Part shown: positions 22,225 to 33,764 of the stretch, in pieces | How positions within the stretch are numbered: the first letter of the stretch is position 1 | How the letters are laid out: each line of letters opens with the position of its first letter | Source of the DNA: Mesorhabditis belari | Taxonomy: Eukaryota; Nematoda; Chromadorea; Rhabditida; Rhabditidae | NCBI GenBank assembly: GCA_958450365.1 | Contig: CAUEEP010000908.1 | Coordinates: 186,001 to 250,000, forward strand | Reading direction: 5' to 3' | DNA: 64,000 bases | The notes under the pieces: model-generated | The model's input: only the letters and a program-made list of their open reading frames with translations | The model's database searches: none | What the model was told of the DNA's origin: nothing | Made by a program: the position numbers and the translations under genes

Positions 22225-22676
22225 ACATTATCAGAAGATATAAATGAAGCAACCGGCCTCTTTGAAGTTAACGCAGTCCTCCCGGTGGTCGAGAGCTTTG
22301 ATTTTTCCGATCATTTGAGGTTGTATAAAACGCTAAAATTTCTAAAAAGTTTGTTTTAGAAGGCGAACAAGTGGAATGGCCAGCGGGCAGCTCGAGTTCT
22401 CACATTGGGAAATCATAGAAGAAGTACGTATAATTTGTAATCTTTTAAATTTCTTTTTAGGATCCCTACTGGGTGCCTACAACGCAAGACGAACTCGAAG
22501 AGTTTGGCACAAAAGGCGACTCGATTAATCATGCGAAGGGGTATTTTTTTTATCTGTCAGTAAAAGCAAATTTTTTATTATTTAGGTATATGGACGATTC
22601 GGCGACGCAAAGGGCTACCCACAGAAGATTTGATTGTAGTCTCTGCGGAGAAACAAAGAAATCTCAAAAAGAATAA
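22225..22676 (+). CDS. 3' part of an unrecognised small gene
   Basis: Four exons join in phase: 22225-22319, 22360-22423, 22461-22540 and 22586-22676. Introns are only ~37-45 bp and acceptors are TTTTAG/TTTAG. The product from the first visible exon is 109 residues. It contains FSHWEIIEEDPYWVPTTQ and ends with a small Cys pair (FDCSLCGETKK). An internal ATG in the second exon would give a 72-residue protein, so the true start is uncertain. AATAAA overlaps the stop codon. The family is not recognised. The gene lies just downstream of the 285-residue gene on the same strand. Confidence 0.6.
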
Positions 22677-23419
22677 ATAGATCGAGACTTTTTTAACGTT
22701 GTTTTATTTTGCTGCAGTCTTTTTTCAAGCGGGTTTGTTATTTGTTAAAGTTGCTTGTTGAAGTTTTAATAAAGGATTCAAAAACATTAAAAGCCCAATA
22801 CTTGCTTGTCCGGTGACAATTCCCAGGAAAAAGCAGCACTTGAGATTTAACAAGCAAAGAGAACACACGTTACCTCGTTTTATTTAGAGCGCTGTATTGA
22901 GCCTAAAACGTTAAAGAACCCAATACCCAAGATCTAATAAAGTCCAAAGCATTCAGCACGTGCTAATCATAATCACACATTAGATTTCCTTTTTATTAAG
23001 CTGCACTTTCTTTTTCACTAATCAAAGAGAAAAACATTTATTTTAGAAACATCTAAACAACAAGATTACTTCTTGGCTCGCAGCGTGCGTGCTGGGAGTC
23101 GGGAGCGTGCTGGTTCACAGATCACACCATCGGGGTTCGATCCCAGTAATGGCACCCAATCTTGACTTTTTAGTTTTTAATTTTAAATGACACAACTACA
23201 ATATATTCTAAGGTTTTCTAAAGAAATTTTAGCTTTATTGGCTGAGAAAATGCCAAACAGAGAGACTCTTTTAAATAATAGATTTGAGTTGGATTTATTT
23301 AAATAGCAAGCAAGCAAAACATTTATAATCATTTTATTGTGCACTTTTTCCATTGACCTTGTCAATTCACAAAATAAATTTATTCATATCCACCCTGCAG
23401 TATGTACAGACAAAGAATC
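22677..23419. other. Intergenic, no gene recognised
   Basis: A GGGGTTCGATCCC B-box-like stretch near 23130-23145 stands alone, without a foldable tRNA. The right edge is the breakpoint where amplified unit 1 begins. Confidence 0.4.
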
Positions 23420-23578
23420 AGTCTTAGTTTAATACCTCCGTTCAGCTCTTTGAACATGATCTACCTAACAAAAAGGGTCCCCTCATTGAGTGAAAAAGAA
23501 AAGTACAACTCAGCTACTACTCAATCCATCCAAAGCATAACGGTCAGCTAGACGAAGAGCTCTAACCCGACACCCTAA
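23420..23578 (+). pseudogene. Receptor gene tail, unit 1 (pseudogene)
   Basis: Corresponds to the last ~150 bp of the serpentine receptor at 33765-35853 (LSLIPPFSSLNMIYL onward), with all upstream exons missing. It has an in-frame TAG where other copies read ACC AAG. Homology starts exactly at the TCAG acceptor-like site that marks the end of the 20-nt GT-AG segment in the other copies. Confidence 0.8.
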
Positions 23579-23679
23579 ATCTGATTTCATTTGTCGTTTT
23601 CGTGCAAAAAACCTTTCAATTCAGTTTATTTAAGAAAACACCAGAATTGAACATAACACTCGAGAGATATTTCCGTTTT

Positions 23680-24352
23680 TCAGTTGCAGTAGGCGGCCCC
23701 ACTCACGCAGGAACCACCAGCCCCATAGCCGTTTGTCGAACAGCAAGAGTTGACGGTCTGAAAATGATCAACTTTGAAATGACACAAGAAAATTGTGACA
23801 ATGAGTCTGATTTGCCAAATAAACCTTAATCCCACTTTTTTATAATCGATCAGTAATTGCAGTAATGAGTCAGAGTTTTTGCAAATTCATAATTCAACTC
23901 ACCGGACAAGAGGAGTCGCAAGCCGGGACGGCAATAGCGTTCACCATGGAAGAAGAGGCTAAAGTCTTTGATTTCTTTTGATCTTTGAAGCTATTTGGAC
24001 CATCTTTTTAACAAGTCAAAAACTTTGATCAATATATTTTTCATAAATATATTGATCATAAATATCTTCAAGGCAAATTTCTTAGTAAGCTCCAAGTTTT
24101 TATTCGATCGGCCCAATTCTGATCACATTCTCTTAGAGACCACGATTTGTGACCAGCATTGACCTAATTGAGTGAAAACTGACTATTTGAGCATTTATTT
24201 TCGAACAGTAGTTACTTTTTAGAAAAGGCAATTTTCGAAAAAACCGCTCTTGAGAGCTTAGTAGTAAGCTTTGATTGTATTTAAAAATTCAACCCACTGA
24301 ACACGAGAAGGACGGCGAAGAGAAGAGCGAGGCAAGAGGAGAGAAGACGCAT
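23680..24352 (-). CDS. Secreted six-cysteine peptide, copy 1
   Basis: Three exons on the minus strand: 24352-24298, 23958-23903 and 23757-23680, giving 62 residues. Exon 1 encodes a signal peptide (MRLLSSCLALLFAVLLVF). Exons 2 and 3 encode a mature peptide of ~44 residues with cysteines spaced C-x3-C-x5-C-C-x10-C-x6-C, which would allow three disulfides. Donors are GTGGGT and GTGAGT; acceptors are TTTAG and TTTTCAG. AATAAA lies at 23630-23625. This copy differs from the others at ACDSSCP and YGAGGSCVS. It is intact although its neighbouring receptor copy is only a tail. I do not recognise the family; a compact disulfide peptide, signal or defence molecule is possible. Confidence 0.8.
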
Positions 24353-24409
24353 TGTTTCGGTTTGAAGCTGGGAACTGATGCCAGATGGAGATCTTTGTGA
24401 GTCCCATTG

Positions 24410-24437
24410 TATTTATATGGAAGCTCCATTTGATAAG
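24410..24437 (-). promoter_or_regulatory. TATA box and GATA-factor site of peptide copy 1
   Basis: On the minus strand CTTATCA (24437-24431) precedes TATAAATA (24417-24410), 58 nt before the start codon at 24352. TGATAA sites are bound by nematode intestinal GATA factors such as ELT-2. The arrangement is conserved in all five copies. Confidence 0.6.
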
Positions 24438-24627
24438 CCTCTCGACCTTCACGAGCTAAAACAGCAAAAACCCGGATTTAGGGGTTCGACAAAAAGGTCG
24501 ATCACGAGGGACAAGGGGACAAGGGGCGATCACGCAAAAAACTTTATGAGCAAACAGGTAATGCATTCCTGGGTCCACTTTTTTGGTGAAATTTTAGCGC
24601 CGCAATGTCGCATGAAGATAACAAAAA

Positions 24628-24649
24628 AGCCCACCCTTCCGGGTGGGCT
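24628..24649 (-). other. Terminator-like hairpin upstream of peptide copy 1
   Basis: 9-bp perfect stem AGCCCACCC/GGGTGGGCT with a 4-nt loop. On the minus strand it is followed by TTTTTTGTT. It has the shape of a bacterial rho-independent terminator and is conserved in all five units. Confidence 0.75.
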
Positions 24650-24659
24650 GTTTTGAAAG

Positions 24660-26444
24660 AGGAAATGTGCCAAAGGTCGCTGGAGGCACTGTAGTTTCTA
24701 GTTTAATGGTTCCTATTGCATTTTGAACTTGCAAGGCTTTTGGACGAGGATGTTTATGGCAAGTTCCTCTGGGTGGGGCGTTTTAATGAAGCATTTTTTT
24801 CACAACTAATGTAAGTTATACACAGATGGTCTTCTTGTAAATGCAGAATGGTCAAAATTAACGGATTGTGGAACAAGTTTAACTGTTGCAAAAAGATTTT
24901 CTGAAAGTTTCTGAAGTTCTAGAACAACTACTGTAATCTCGCTGTCCCTTAAGATCGCTTTGAGGATTCCGTGTCTTGTATTTCAAACGTAAAAGTTTTG
25001 TTTTTTGCCCTAATTCTTGGCTTGACGATGTGAAACTTGCCGTTGACGTTACTTGTCAATGGTTTCAAATTGACGATCCCAAAACTTCCAAACTTTTCAA
25101 ACAAAACATCAATTCATCACCAAAGATCCTTTTGAACACAAACTTCACCGCAGACCCCCCAGAACACTTTCATTTTACTGCCTTCAAAATAGACTGAAAT
25201 GGCCTTAGCAATTTCTCTCATAATTTTTTTTATGGCTCTTTCAGCATTCATTTCTGCAATACTTCATTCAATTTTGTCAGAAATTTTGCCACTAACACCT
25301 GAAATAGTCGCGAGAGTTTGAGCGTTGTAAAATCAAACATTCCCCAGTCAATTTTGAAAACTTACAGTTACTTCACTGTTGGAAATAGTTCAGGAAGATA
25401 CCCGATTCTAACAATATATTAAGATGTTAGAAAAATAGCTTTTTAAAAGCTTTTTTTTTGGTTTTTTCTAAGTATGCATTGGAAGTGAACCCTATGTGAA
25501 CCTCGGTTTGGCTCATCCCCCTTTTTAATCATTTCCTTATTGACCTCAATACTAGAATGAATAATTTTACATAATTTTCCAATAAATCATTGTTCAACCA
25601 ATAGTTTGAGCCGTTATGTTTACCTCGGCAATATCAAAACGCATTGATGTTTGAAGTGAAATATTATTCACGTCTATTGGGCTGTTTGTAGGATCTAGAA
25701 AGTCTACAGTTGCTACGGCACAACCTTAAAAAAAAGATTTAGAAACATAACTAAAGTTCGTTGTTAGCATTCTTAATTTAGCAGTGAAATAGTAAATCTT
25801 GATATTTACTAACGAAATCTTTCTTTTAACGAGGATTTACTATAAAGCTTAACTGTGCCCAATACACTCTCTAAACGGTGAACCGAAAAGACTACCATTA
25901 GCTCGTTGTCTTTTGGTAAACTTATTCAAATTAAGCCTCATTTCGATCTCACGCCATGTTTATCAAAGAGTACGTTTTGAATTTGATGCGAAAACTCCGA
26001 AACTTTTCAAACAAGCAATCACCAATTCATGGCCGTCTAAATAAACCTTTTTAACCCAAAATTCACTGAAGACCACACAAAACGCAATTTCATTTTATTA
26101 TCTTCAAAACAATTTGGTCTTGACAGGCTCATAGTCAATAGCTTTATCTCTTTTCTTTTTCGAGTGTTCGGGGGGGTCGTTTGGCACTGGTTTTTTTAAT
26201 TATGAATCGAGAGCAAGCCTTATCAATTTCTTCAATGAAGTCTTTTTTCTGGCTATTTCTGGATTCATTCCCGCAAATAATAAAGAAAGTCTTGGGGCTT
26301 TGACTTGATAGATATTATAGTTTAAAAGAAGCTGTAAACTTTGGTGCTTCGACAATTTCCACTAAATTATTGGATTCTTTAATAGTTAAATGATCCAATT
26401 GGTAATTCTTTTAAAAGGTGGGGAAGTTTGGGCACTTTGATACC
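24660..26444. repeat. Unit 1 decayed module region
   Basis: Contains rearranged, deleted versions of the modules seen at 36905-39728: a GATTGTGGAACAAGTTTAAC segment near 24864, a second module near 24985-25200, a segment near 25200-25440 and the GAGGATTTACTATAAAGCTT segment near 25831. The last continues into AACGGTGAACCG, the non-palindromic context of the sequence that forms the palindrome centres. No intact gene. Confidence 0.6.
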
Positions 26445-26605
26445 GGGTTCCTATTTTGATCTAATACGGTTCCAATACGGTTCCAATACGGTTCCAATAC
26501 GGTTCCTATTTCGATCTAATACGGTTCGAATACAGTTCGAATACGGTTCCAATACGGTTCCTATTTTGATATGATACGGTTCCAATAAGGTTCCAAAACG
26601 AAAAA
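26445..26605. repeat. Tandem repeat, 11-bp TACGGTTCCAA unit
   Basis: About a dozen imperfect copies of AATACGGTTCC, with longer interruptions TATTTTGATCTAATACGG at regular intervals (a higher-order period near 55 bp). Confidence 0.9.
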
Positions 26606-27379
26606 TCCATCGCAAACATTAATAAAAAAGCCATTTTCAATCGAAACGAGTTACAAGAAAATAGCGCCGGAGTCATTTTTCAAGTAATGTTTCTTTTCAG
26701 TTGACAAATCTTAAAAGCATTCGCAATTTTTGGGTAAAAGTGTCACCAAATAACCCAATTTTTATGTTTTTAGTGTCGGATTTGCATACATTTGTGAGTA
26801 GTCAGGGTGATGGTTACATTGGAAAGATTCAATGCTAAACCATGCAGCAAAATAGATATTTTTTGCATTTCTAAATATATTTATATATTTATATATGTTA
26901 CATCCGAATCTGACCAGGCGTCAGGATCCGATCCGGACCTCGGAATCCGGCCGTTGATTATCTTGGGGTCGGTTTCGGACGTCCTAATCCGACCACAATC
27001 CGATAAATGCCAATTAACCAACTTTTAATGCTAATTAAGCAAATTTATTAAACATATTACTGAAGGAATATTCCTCTAATCGACGGACATCTTGTAAGTC
27101 ACTTACACAATTGTTGCGCCTTGGTTAGCCTTTATCAAAAACTAGTTTTTTTAAAAAGATTGATTGACATAAACTCATTTTTATCCGCAATACAACCATT
27201 AACCACATTAATAAAATTAGTTAGCAACTGTCTGAATGCAAGATACAACAAACAAACTAAATGAAAAACAAAGCCAAACAACCAACTTAAACAAAACCTC
27301 TTTTTACTACGCACATAATGCATGTTACTGAAAGCGTCATTCTGAAATTGAAAAGAGCCAAAACAAGAGACAAAAAGAT
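26606..27379. other. Intergenic, no gene recognised
   Basis: Includes a CCGAATCC/CCGATCCG-rich patch (26890-27005) of unusual composition. No supported exon. Confidence 0.4.
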
Positions 27380-28065
27380 CACTTATTAGTACAACTTCTT
27401 GCATGGTGGCATCTCGAGTTGCAAAGTAGACTCTTCTTTCGACAAGCACATCGATTTGTCGTACATCCGCTCAGACACAAGCAATGAGCGTGACCTAAAA
27501 TTATAATATTTTAGCTGAAGTAAAAACATTTGAATTTATAAAAAGAAAAAAGAAAGATTATACGTGCAAATAAATGTGCTTACCTTGGCTCCCAGAGATC
27601 GATGCTGCCCCAACAGCAGTTCTCAACGATGTCTCCCCGTCCCGAATTGAATTGATCGAGAAGAATTCAGCTCCACATGGAGCCAGTTGATTCCTAGTGA
27701 ATGTTTGCCGAAGATGCCCATTTTGTGTCCCGATCGAGTAAAAACCATCAGTTACAGCTAGAATTTCTTTTTACATTTAGAAATAAATTTAAAAGTACCT
27801 GTGACGACTCCCATCAAATTTCGTGGTCCAATCTTGGGTCGATCGACACAAGGAATTGGCATCAAAACATTTTGTCCAACATCAATTGGTGCAAGTCTAG
27901 AAGTAATCATAATGAAAACATTGAAAACGCAAAAGTACCTTTGTTCACTGGCGTGAAGCATCTTTCGTGCCTGATTTTTTTGAGCAGAATGGGCTCCATG
28001 TCTTTCCATCATGATCGAATCGTCTAGACAATCGATTTCCGCTTGCTCCTCATCTTTTTGAACAC
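27380..28065 (-). pseudogene. 3' exons of an integrase-derived (KRBA2/Ginger-like) gene
   Basis: Four exons join in phase on the minus strand: 28065-27939, 27896-27799, 27757-27584 and 27494-27380. They encode the C-terminal part typical of KRBA2/SCAND3-like integrase-derived proteins: an NQARKML stretch, then VGQNVLMPIPCVDRPKIGPR and NLMGVVT, then GFYSIGTQNG and RNQLAPC, then ETSLRTAVGAA, and a Cys-rich tail CLCLSGCTTNRCACRK followed by CNSRCHHARSC. These proteins derive from DDE-integrase transposons. The integrase core is not found upstream, so this copy is 5'-truncated, although the visible exons are free of stops. A partial mirror copy lies at 50382-50828. Confidence 0.75.
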
Positions 28066-28740
28066 CTAAAGCCAAATACTTTGAAGAAGTTAATTTGAAT
28101 AAAAACATATATAGCTAGTGATTTTTCGAGAAACTTTGACAGCATTTCAAATTATCAAAAAAGTGCTCAAAACTCAAAAAAGCAGGTTTTGAAATGTCTA
28201 AAGGTTCATGTGGTAATTTTGGATTGGATTCTTTTCTGGAGAATTTTCTAAGGAGTGTATTTTGCAAGTCACTTTTTTCACTCTTTTGTTCACAGCTCAA
28301 CTTTCATTTTTCGAAACAGGATAAAAGCTTGCTACCTAATAGACAATCAAATACCCAAATACAAGGTTTCAAAAGTTCCATAAAAACACAAGTTCTCAAA
28401 AACACTTTGAGAAATCGCAAAAAGAAAAACTCTTGTTGTGCGATGTGGCCTAGATCAGGATCGACTGGTTTCAAACAAAAGCCTTCTGCTTAAGCCCAGC
28501 CATTAGATCGGGATGAAACTTTGCCAAAATCGAGGCAAAGCAAATCTGATTATCATATCAAAAAATTTATAAAATGCTATGGTTTGCTCTTTGATGAAAC
28601 AAAAGACAAAAAGTATTATCAAGAATTTGTACGCAACCTATTAGAATGACTACAATCAGTGTTCTTTCTTACTTTATCACGTGTGCCCATTTCTTTTGAG
28701 GATACAATATTTACAAGCAAAACAGATTTTTTAATGGAAA
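28066..28740. other. Upstream of the integrase-derived exons, no gene recognised
   Basis: Also present in the right arm (about 49830-50380). Open frames exist on both strands but disagree between arms, which argues against coding. Confidence 0.4.
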
Positions 28741-29183
28741 CAAGAACCTTTGATGTTGTTCATTTACCATTTAGGAGGAAACCTTTGATGGATTGACTCA
28801 TTCAGCAAAGCCAAGGCTTTCCAGATCTTCCAAGTTCAAAGATCTTTTTACTTTTGAATCATAAACCTGCAAGTTTCTTTCAAGATTCAGTTCCGATTTT
28901 GTTCACATTTAAACTCGATTTTAGGTAATGATGGACCTACTAAAAAATTTTTATATAATAATATTCAGACTTTATTCAAATATGAATAAAGGTGTAAAAA
29001 ACTAAAACTGAAACTCACAGGACTGCAAAGAACATAAAAGCATGATAAATAGAGCATTGATTAAATAAACATATCCGACAAATCAGTCTAAGGCAACCTC
29101 AAAATTAGCACAGGATAAGCATAAATTGGTTCGGTAGAGAATTCCATAGTCTAACAATTCTTGAACGAAAAGATTCAAGCGCT
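28741..29183. repeat. Paralogous copy of the 31790-32030 segment
   Basis: Shares a layout with 31790-32030: CAAAGCCAAGG-type start, TTTCAAGAT, TTTAAACTCGATTTTAGGTA then ATGATGG, against TTTAAACTTAACTTTAGGTA then TTGATGA. This suggests an older tandem duplication of an exon boundary within the unit. Confidence 0.5.
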
Positions 29184-30488
29184 ACACTCTGTCAAAAAAT
29201 TATAGACGCACCCTGTCTTTTGCTAGTTTAGAGCCGGATATAAGTGCTAGTCCAGTGAAAAGTATTTTTTTAGTTTCTTTAATGTAAAAAACAACCCATG
29301 CAAAATTTCAAGTCATTTCACTCATCCAAAGTACTTTATCGTACAAAAAACGTTTTATCAGCTGTCAAAAAATTATAGGCGCGCTTTTATTTGACGATTC
29401 ATTCTATCAATAATTGTTAGTTTTTCTCATTTTTTTTGCTTATTAGTTATGTTTATAAATGTTTTTACATTTTCAGATATGCCACTTTCAGATATGCCAC
29501 TAAACAAGGACATTGCTCATCGCATCGGACGTTCTGAGAAGTGTATTCGCACGTATCTCAAGACCAAAGTGACTCCTACAAAGAAAGAGACACGGGGCCG
29601 GAAGAAAAAGTTGACCTGTCAAGACGAACGCGCAATTACGAGACGTCTTTCCAACACGACGACATCACTCGAAGAGGTTCGCAAGGAGATGAAGCTTCCG
29701 GTCACTCGTAGCCTGGAATCGGCTTCAGCCAACAGCGCTCCATGACCTTGTCTCTTCGATGCCGAGACGTCTTTTTGAAGTTGGACTAAAGCAAGGAGGG
29801 GCCACACATTATTAATTTATTTGGTTTGCGTTGTTATTTTTATTTCTGTTAACTTTTTCTTGATAAAATAATTGATTTTCAGTTTGGCGAGTGACCGGAA
29901 GCTTCATCTCCTTGCGAACCTCTTCGAGTGATGTCGTCGTGTTGGAAAGACGTCTCGTAATTGCGTTTTCTAAAAAGCGCGCGCCAAGGATAAGCTACCG
30001 TAACCCTATGCTTTGCATCAGCAAATTTTTCAAAATGCAAATGTACATTAAAATCTTGCGCTCTTTTTTCTATTACTCTTTCCTTAACTCTATTACTCTT
30101 TCCTTAACTCTATTACTCTTTCGCTAAAACTTAAAATTTTTTAAATGCTATGTAAAATTAAAGAAAACATTTAAAAAGGGAAAAGTTAAGAAATACTATT
30201 AAAAAATTATATTATTCACGAATTTACCAGGCCTATTGTCTACATTTGCAATAGAACCATTCCAAAAAAAGATTCCACGCCCTAAAAAACCTAAATCCTT
30301 AAATAAAACTGTCCATTATTATATTTTAAGAAAAGTTTGCAAATTTTTTTCGCGCGACCTTTATAGCTTTGCTTAAAAAGCGCACCTTTTAGAAAACACG
30401 TTGTCGGAAGTTTGTCGGAACAATTGTCTGACAAAAAAGTTGTCAATGAAAATTTGTCTGACAAATTGTCTGTCAACAAGGAGCACAC
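29184..30488 (+). mobile_element. Tc1-like element fragment, present only in the left arm
   Basis: Absent from the mirror position in the right arm (about 49410-49350). Two copies of CTGTCAAAAAATTATAG (about 29198 and 29361) look like Tc1-type terminal sequence. A frame at 29476-29745 encodes the N-terminal HTH DNA-binding region of a Tc1/Tc3-type transposase: LNKDIAHRIGRSEKCIRTYL, then the GRKKKLT hook and DERAITRRLSN. Positions 29890-29968 are an inverted copy of part of this coding region, so the element is rearranged. No catalytic domain was found. Confidence 0.7.
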
Positions 30489-30927
30489 TCTACTTGTGTT
30501 CGGAGAGATTTTAAGGAAATCGTTAAACAGAGAGGTGTTTAAGTGATTGCATTTCAGGATTTTAAAGCATTCTACCGAATCAATGACCAAGCAGCGGTAA
30601 TGAAATAGGCCTTATATATTTCGTAAAACATTTGCGGTAGACTTGAATGTTGAAATTGAATTACCCGCATCAAGCTTGGGTATAGAGGTCTTGTTCATTT
30701 CACTGGAAAAGGATTTTCTACCAGAGGAATGGTAGGATTTGGACTTGGCTAGCTTAAGCTTTCAATCATCGGACCATTATGCAATTTTTGAGGGATTTTT
30801 TTTGGTTATTTAGGGATGGGTGGGGCAAGAAGTAGGAATGATGGGATACAACTTCTTTTGAGAGTACAATCTAGCAAAACACATTTTTTAAATTGATACA
30901 ATAACTTTTGGTGTTATTCATTTACTA

Positions 30928-31788
30928 TTAGGTTGGCAAAAAAGAAATGCGCGTTTTCGTTAAAAGTTTATTTTATTATAAAAACAAGATAACAATACAT
31001 TAATCCAAAAGGTATTCGCCATCTGCATCAATGACTTGTCGCCAACGTTCACGCAGAGAATGGATGCCCTTCTTGAAGAACTCGACCGGCTGCGACTCGA
31101 AGAAGTTGGACACCCAAATTTGGACCTCGTCACGGTTCTTGAACTTTTTCTCGGCCAAGGATTGGTGCATTGATCGGAACAGATGGTAGTCGGAAGGCGC
31201 CAAGTCTGGGCTGTATGGCGGATGAGGCAGGACTTCCCAGCCCATTTCTTCAATTTTCTGCTGGGTGATTTTTGCGACATGCGGCCGAGCGTTGCCGTGG
31301 AGGAATTTTGTCGACGCTGTATCCACGCCTTGACGTCGTAGCGCCTGGTCCACGCGGTCCAATTGGCCTTGGTAGAGGTTCGCCGTAACTGTTTGACCCG
31401 AATCCAGAACCTCAAAGTATACCAGGCCTTTACTGTTCCACCAAACACAAAGCATCACCTTTTTTCCGTGGATGTCCAGTTTTGGAGCTTCACCGGGGTC
31501 CAACCACTGCCGCTTTCTTGCTGTGTTGCCGTATTGGATCCACTTCTCATCCGACATAACAATGGAGTCGAAAAACCCACTGTTCTTGGCGCGGTGAGTG
31601 AGAATTCCGGCGATTGCGATGCGTGTCGCCTTGTTTGCATCGGATAGCTTATGCGGTACCCATTTTCCGCATCTATTCGTCTTGCCCATGCCATGCAGAT
31701 GGTTCTCAATGGTGACATGAGTGCAGCCGAACTGTGAATAAAATACAAATCAACAAACACGACGCTCATTTCTTTTTTACCAACCTAA
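30928..31788 (-). mobile_element. Internally deleted mariner in the left arm
   Basis: 861 bp between TA dinucleotides with ends TTAGGTTGGCAAAAAAGAAA and complement. The minus-strand frame 31689-31000 encodes most of a transposase without stops (WVPHKL, MSDEKWI with the first Asp, APSDYHLFRS with the third Asp, C-terminal LRERWRQVIDADGEY). The N-terminal ~100 residues are deleted, and the second catalytic Asp is replaced by Gly (FLHGNARPH). It is inactive. The mirror site in the right arm (about 48920-48930) is empty. Confidence 0.9.
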
Positions 31789-31953
31789 TATTTGCGGCTT
31801 TCCTTGCATATCAGTCATTCAGCAAAGTCAAAAATTTTCGTTTCCAAAACTTTTGAAATCTAAATCAAATCCAAGTCTTTCATCACACATTTTTAAACTT
31901 CCAAGTTCGTTTCAAGATGTCAGGAATTCTTTTGCATTTAAACTTAACTTTAG

Positions 31954-32528
31954 GTATTGATGAACGTCTCGAAAATTCGCGAAGTTCTAGAGGTGCTCGT
32001 CGTTTGGTTGATCATGACAGGTAGTTTATGGGATTAAATAACTATAAGGACCGACTTCGCATCTATCCCGGTGCAAAGCTAGCCAATAACCATTTTCTAG
32101 CCTAGTCCAGCAATTTAGGGCCGGTAAGCCAGGCTAAGCCAAAAGTCAGGTCCAAGAACTTTTCTGGGGCTCAAGCCTGCAATAAAACTAACTCTATAGA
32201 ACACTTTCCAGTATTAAGGTTCAACGCAAATAATAAAGCATCCTGGTACTTTCATTCCCGAAATTCGGAACATCTTTCAACGAAATTAATTCCAGCGCTC
32301 GCCAATGCTCTTGGAAAGTTCAAAGATGTTCTTCTGGATCAACGTGGCGCCAGCTTCGGGTCAGATCCAACTCAACCGGGACTCCTTGAGATCAGTGAGG
32401 ATACAATTTTGCGGTTCCAAGGGTTTTGGAGTTCCGCATCTGCTTTGGTGGGTAGAGTGTCTTCCGGTCGAGTAATGCGTTTGCTAAAAGGCATTTATTT
32501 AAGAAAACTACTATCGGCAAACCGTTAG
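31954..32528 (+). pseudogene. 3' fragment of an unrecognised gene (left arm copy)
   Basis: A likely exon 32114-32528 stays open for ~138 codons and ends in TAG. Its sequence includes SIEHFPVLRFNANNKASWYF, STKLIPALANALGK and GSDPTQPGLLEIS. A candidate upstream exon 31954-32020 has a TTTAG acceptor and GTAGTT donor. The right-arm copy is similar in protein sequence but has a frameshift near 48560 and a changed middle. This suggests a former gene. I do not recognise the family. Confidence 0.5.
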
Positions 32529-32883
32529 TTTACATTCACCAGTCCCGCTCTTGGTAACTTTGACGAGAAATTAAAAGGCTCATTGAATGATGATTGAATG
32601 ACATCCGATCGGACTGATCAAAAAATTGAAAAAATTAATCTGTATCACTATCTTTGTCATCAAAATAGAAGATTGCCATTAATTGATCTGATAGACGTTG
32701 GATCTCCTCCTCTGGCTCCTCCGATCGGGCTGATCCGATGTAAACTAGCAGTTTGACGGCGATCGTTTCCAGCCAAATGAACATTGAAAACATGTAATGT
32801 TTTTGAAAGTTTTCGAAAATAAAAACAATCATGACCCGGGTTATCAGATTTTTAAAGTTTTAAACAGACCCAGAGAAAAACAA

Positions 32884-33740
32884 AATTATTGGGTTTTCCG
32901 GGATGAAAATACCCTTTTAATGAAAAACAAATTTGTCTCCACAAAAAGAAAACAATGCGATTTAATCGAAAAGATATTCTCCGTGGTTGGTAATAGTCTT
33001 TCTCCATTTTTCTTTCAAATCTTGGATCCCTTTGCTGAAGAAATCCTGAGGCTGTGAATCGAAGTATTGCCCTACCCAACTTCGGACTTCGTCATGGCCC
33101 TTGAAGCGTTTATCGGGCCCAATGGTTGCGTGGCTTACAGCAAACATCGTTGCAAGTTCCGAGTCGACAAGGTTGGGTCGGTTTATAGGCAAGATTCGGA
33201 CTTCGTCATGGCCCTTGAAGTGCTTATCGGCCAGGAATTGATTCATGGATTGAAATCAGTGGTAGTCTGAGGGTGCCAGATTTGGACTATACGGCGGATG
33301 CGGAAGACATTCCCAACCCAATATCGTCGATTTTTCCTGCGTCTTCCTTGCTGTGTGTGGGCGCGCGTAATCTTGCAGGTATCTCACGGTCAATGTGTTT
33401 ACACCTTAATTCTTGAGAGCCTGGTCTAATCGTTCCAGCGGTTGCACATATAGATCTGAGGTGACTGTTGGACGAGAAGGTAGAACCTCAAAGAAGGTAG
33501 AACCTATAAGCCCACGGGAATTCCACCAAGCAGACAACATGGCCTTTCTTCCATGCGGACCACGTTGTGGCGTCGTTTTTGGCTGTTCTCCTGGACTATA
33601 CCACTGCCGCTTTTGCGATGGGCTATCGTAGTAAATGCATTTTTCATCAGCCGCCACAATAGTGTCCCAAAAACCTTTTTTGACGTTTCTCTTTTAAAAA
33701 ACGCATTACTTGAGAGGAATACACTCTCGTTATGAGAAAT
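32884..33740 (-). pseudogene. Old mariner transposase relic, unit 2
   Basis: The minus strand shows broken mariner blocks: ADEKCIYYDSPSQKRQWYSP, GRKAMLSAWWNSRGL, ERLDQAL, and a C-terminus FFSKGIQDLKEKW...GEYLFD ending at 32962. An inserted or duplicated N-terminal piece (LVDSELATMFAVSHATIG) appears near 33110-33190. The left end GGGTTTTCCGGGATGAAAAT resembles a terminal repeat. It is shared by units 2, 3 and 5, so it predates the amplification. Confidence 0.8.
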
Positions 33741-33764
33741 GTTATTAGAAACTGAACCTCATGA

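Noticed and set aside
23080..23155. Second tRNA-like B box (GGGGTTCGATCCC)
   Set aside because: The T arm looks good but there is no matching acceptor stem or anticodon arm.
27701..28027. Plus-strand 108-codon frame opposite the integrase-derived exons
   Set aside because: It spans introns of the minus-strand gene, whose exon phases and Cys-rich motif are convincing.
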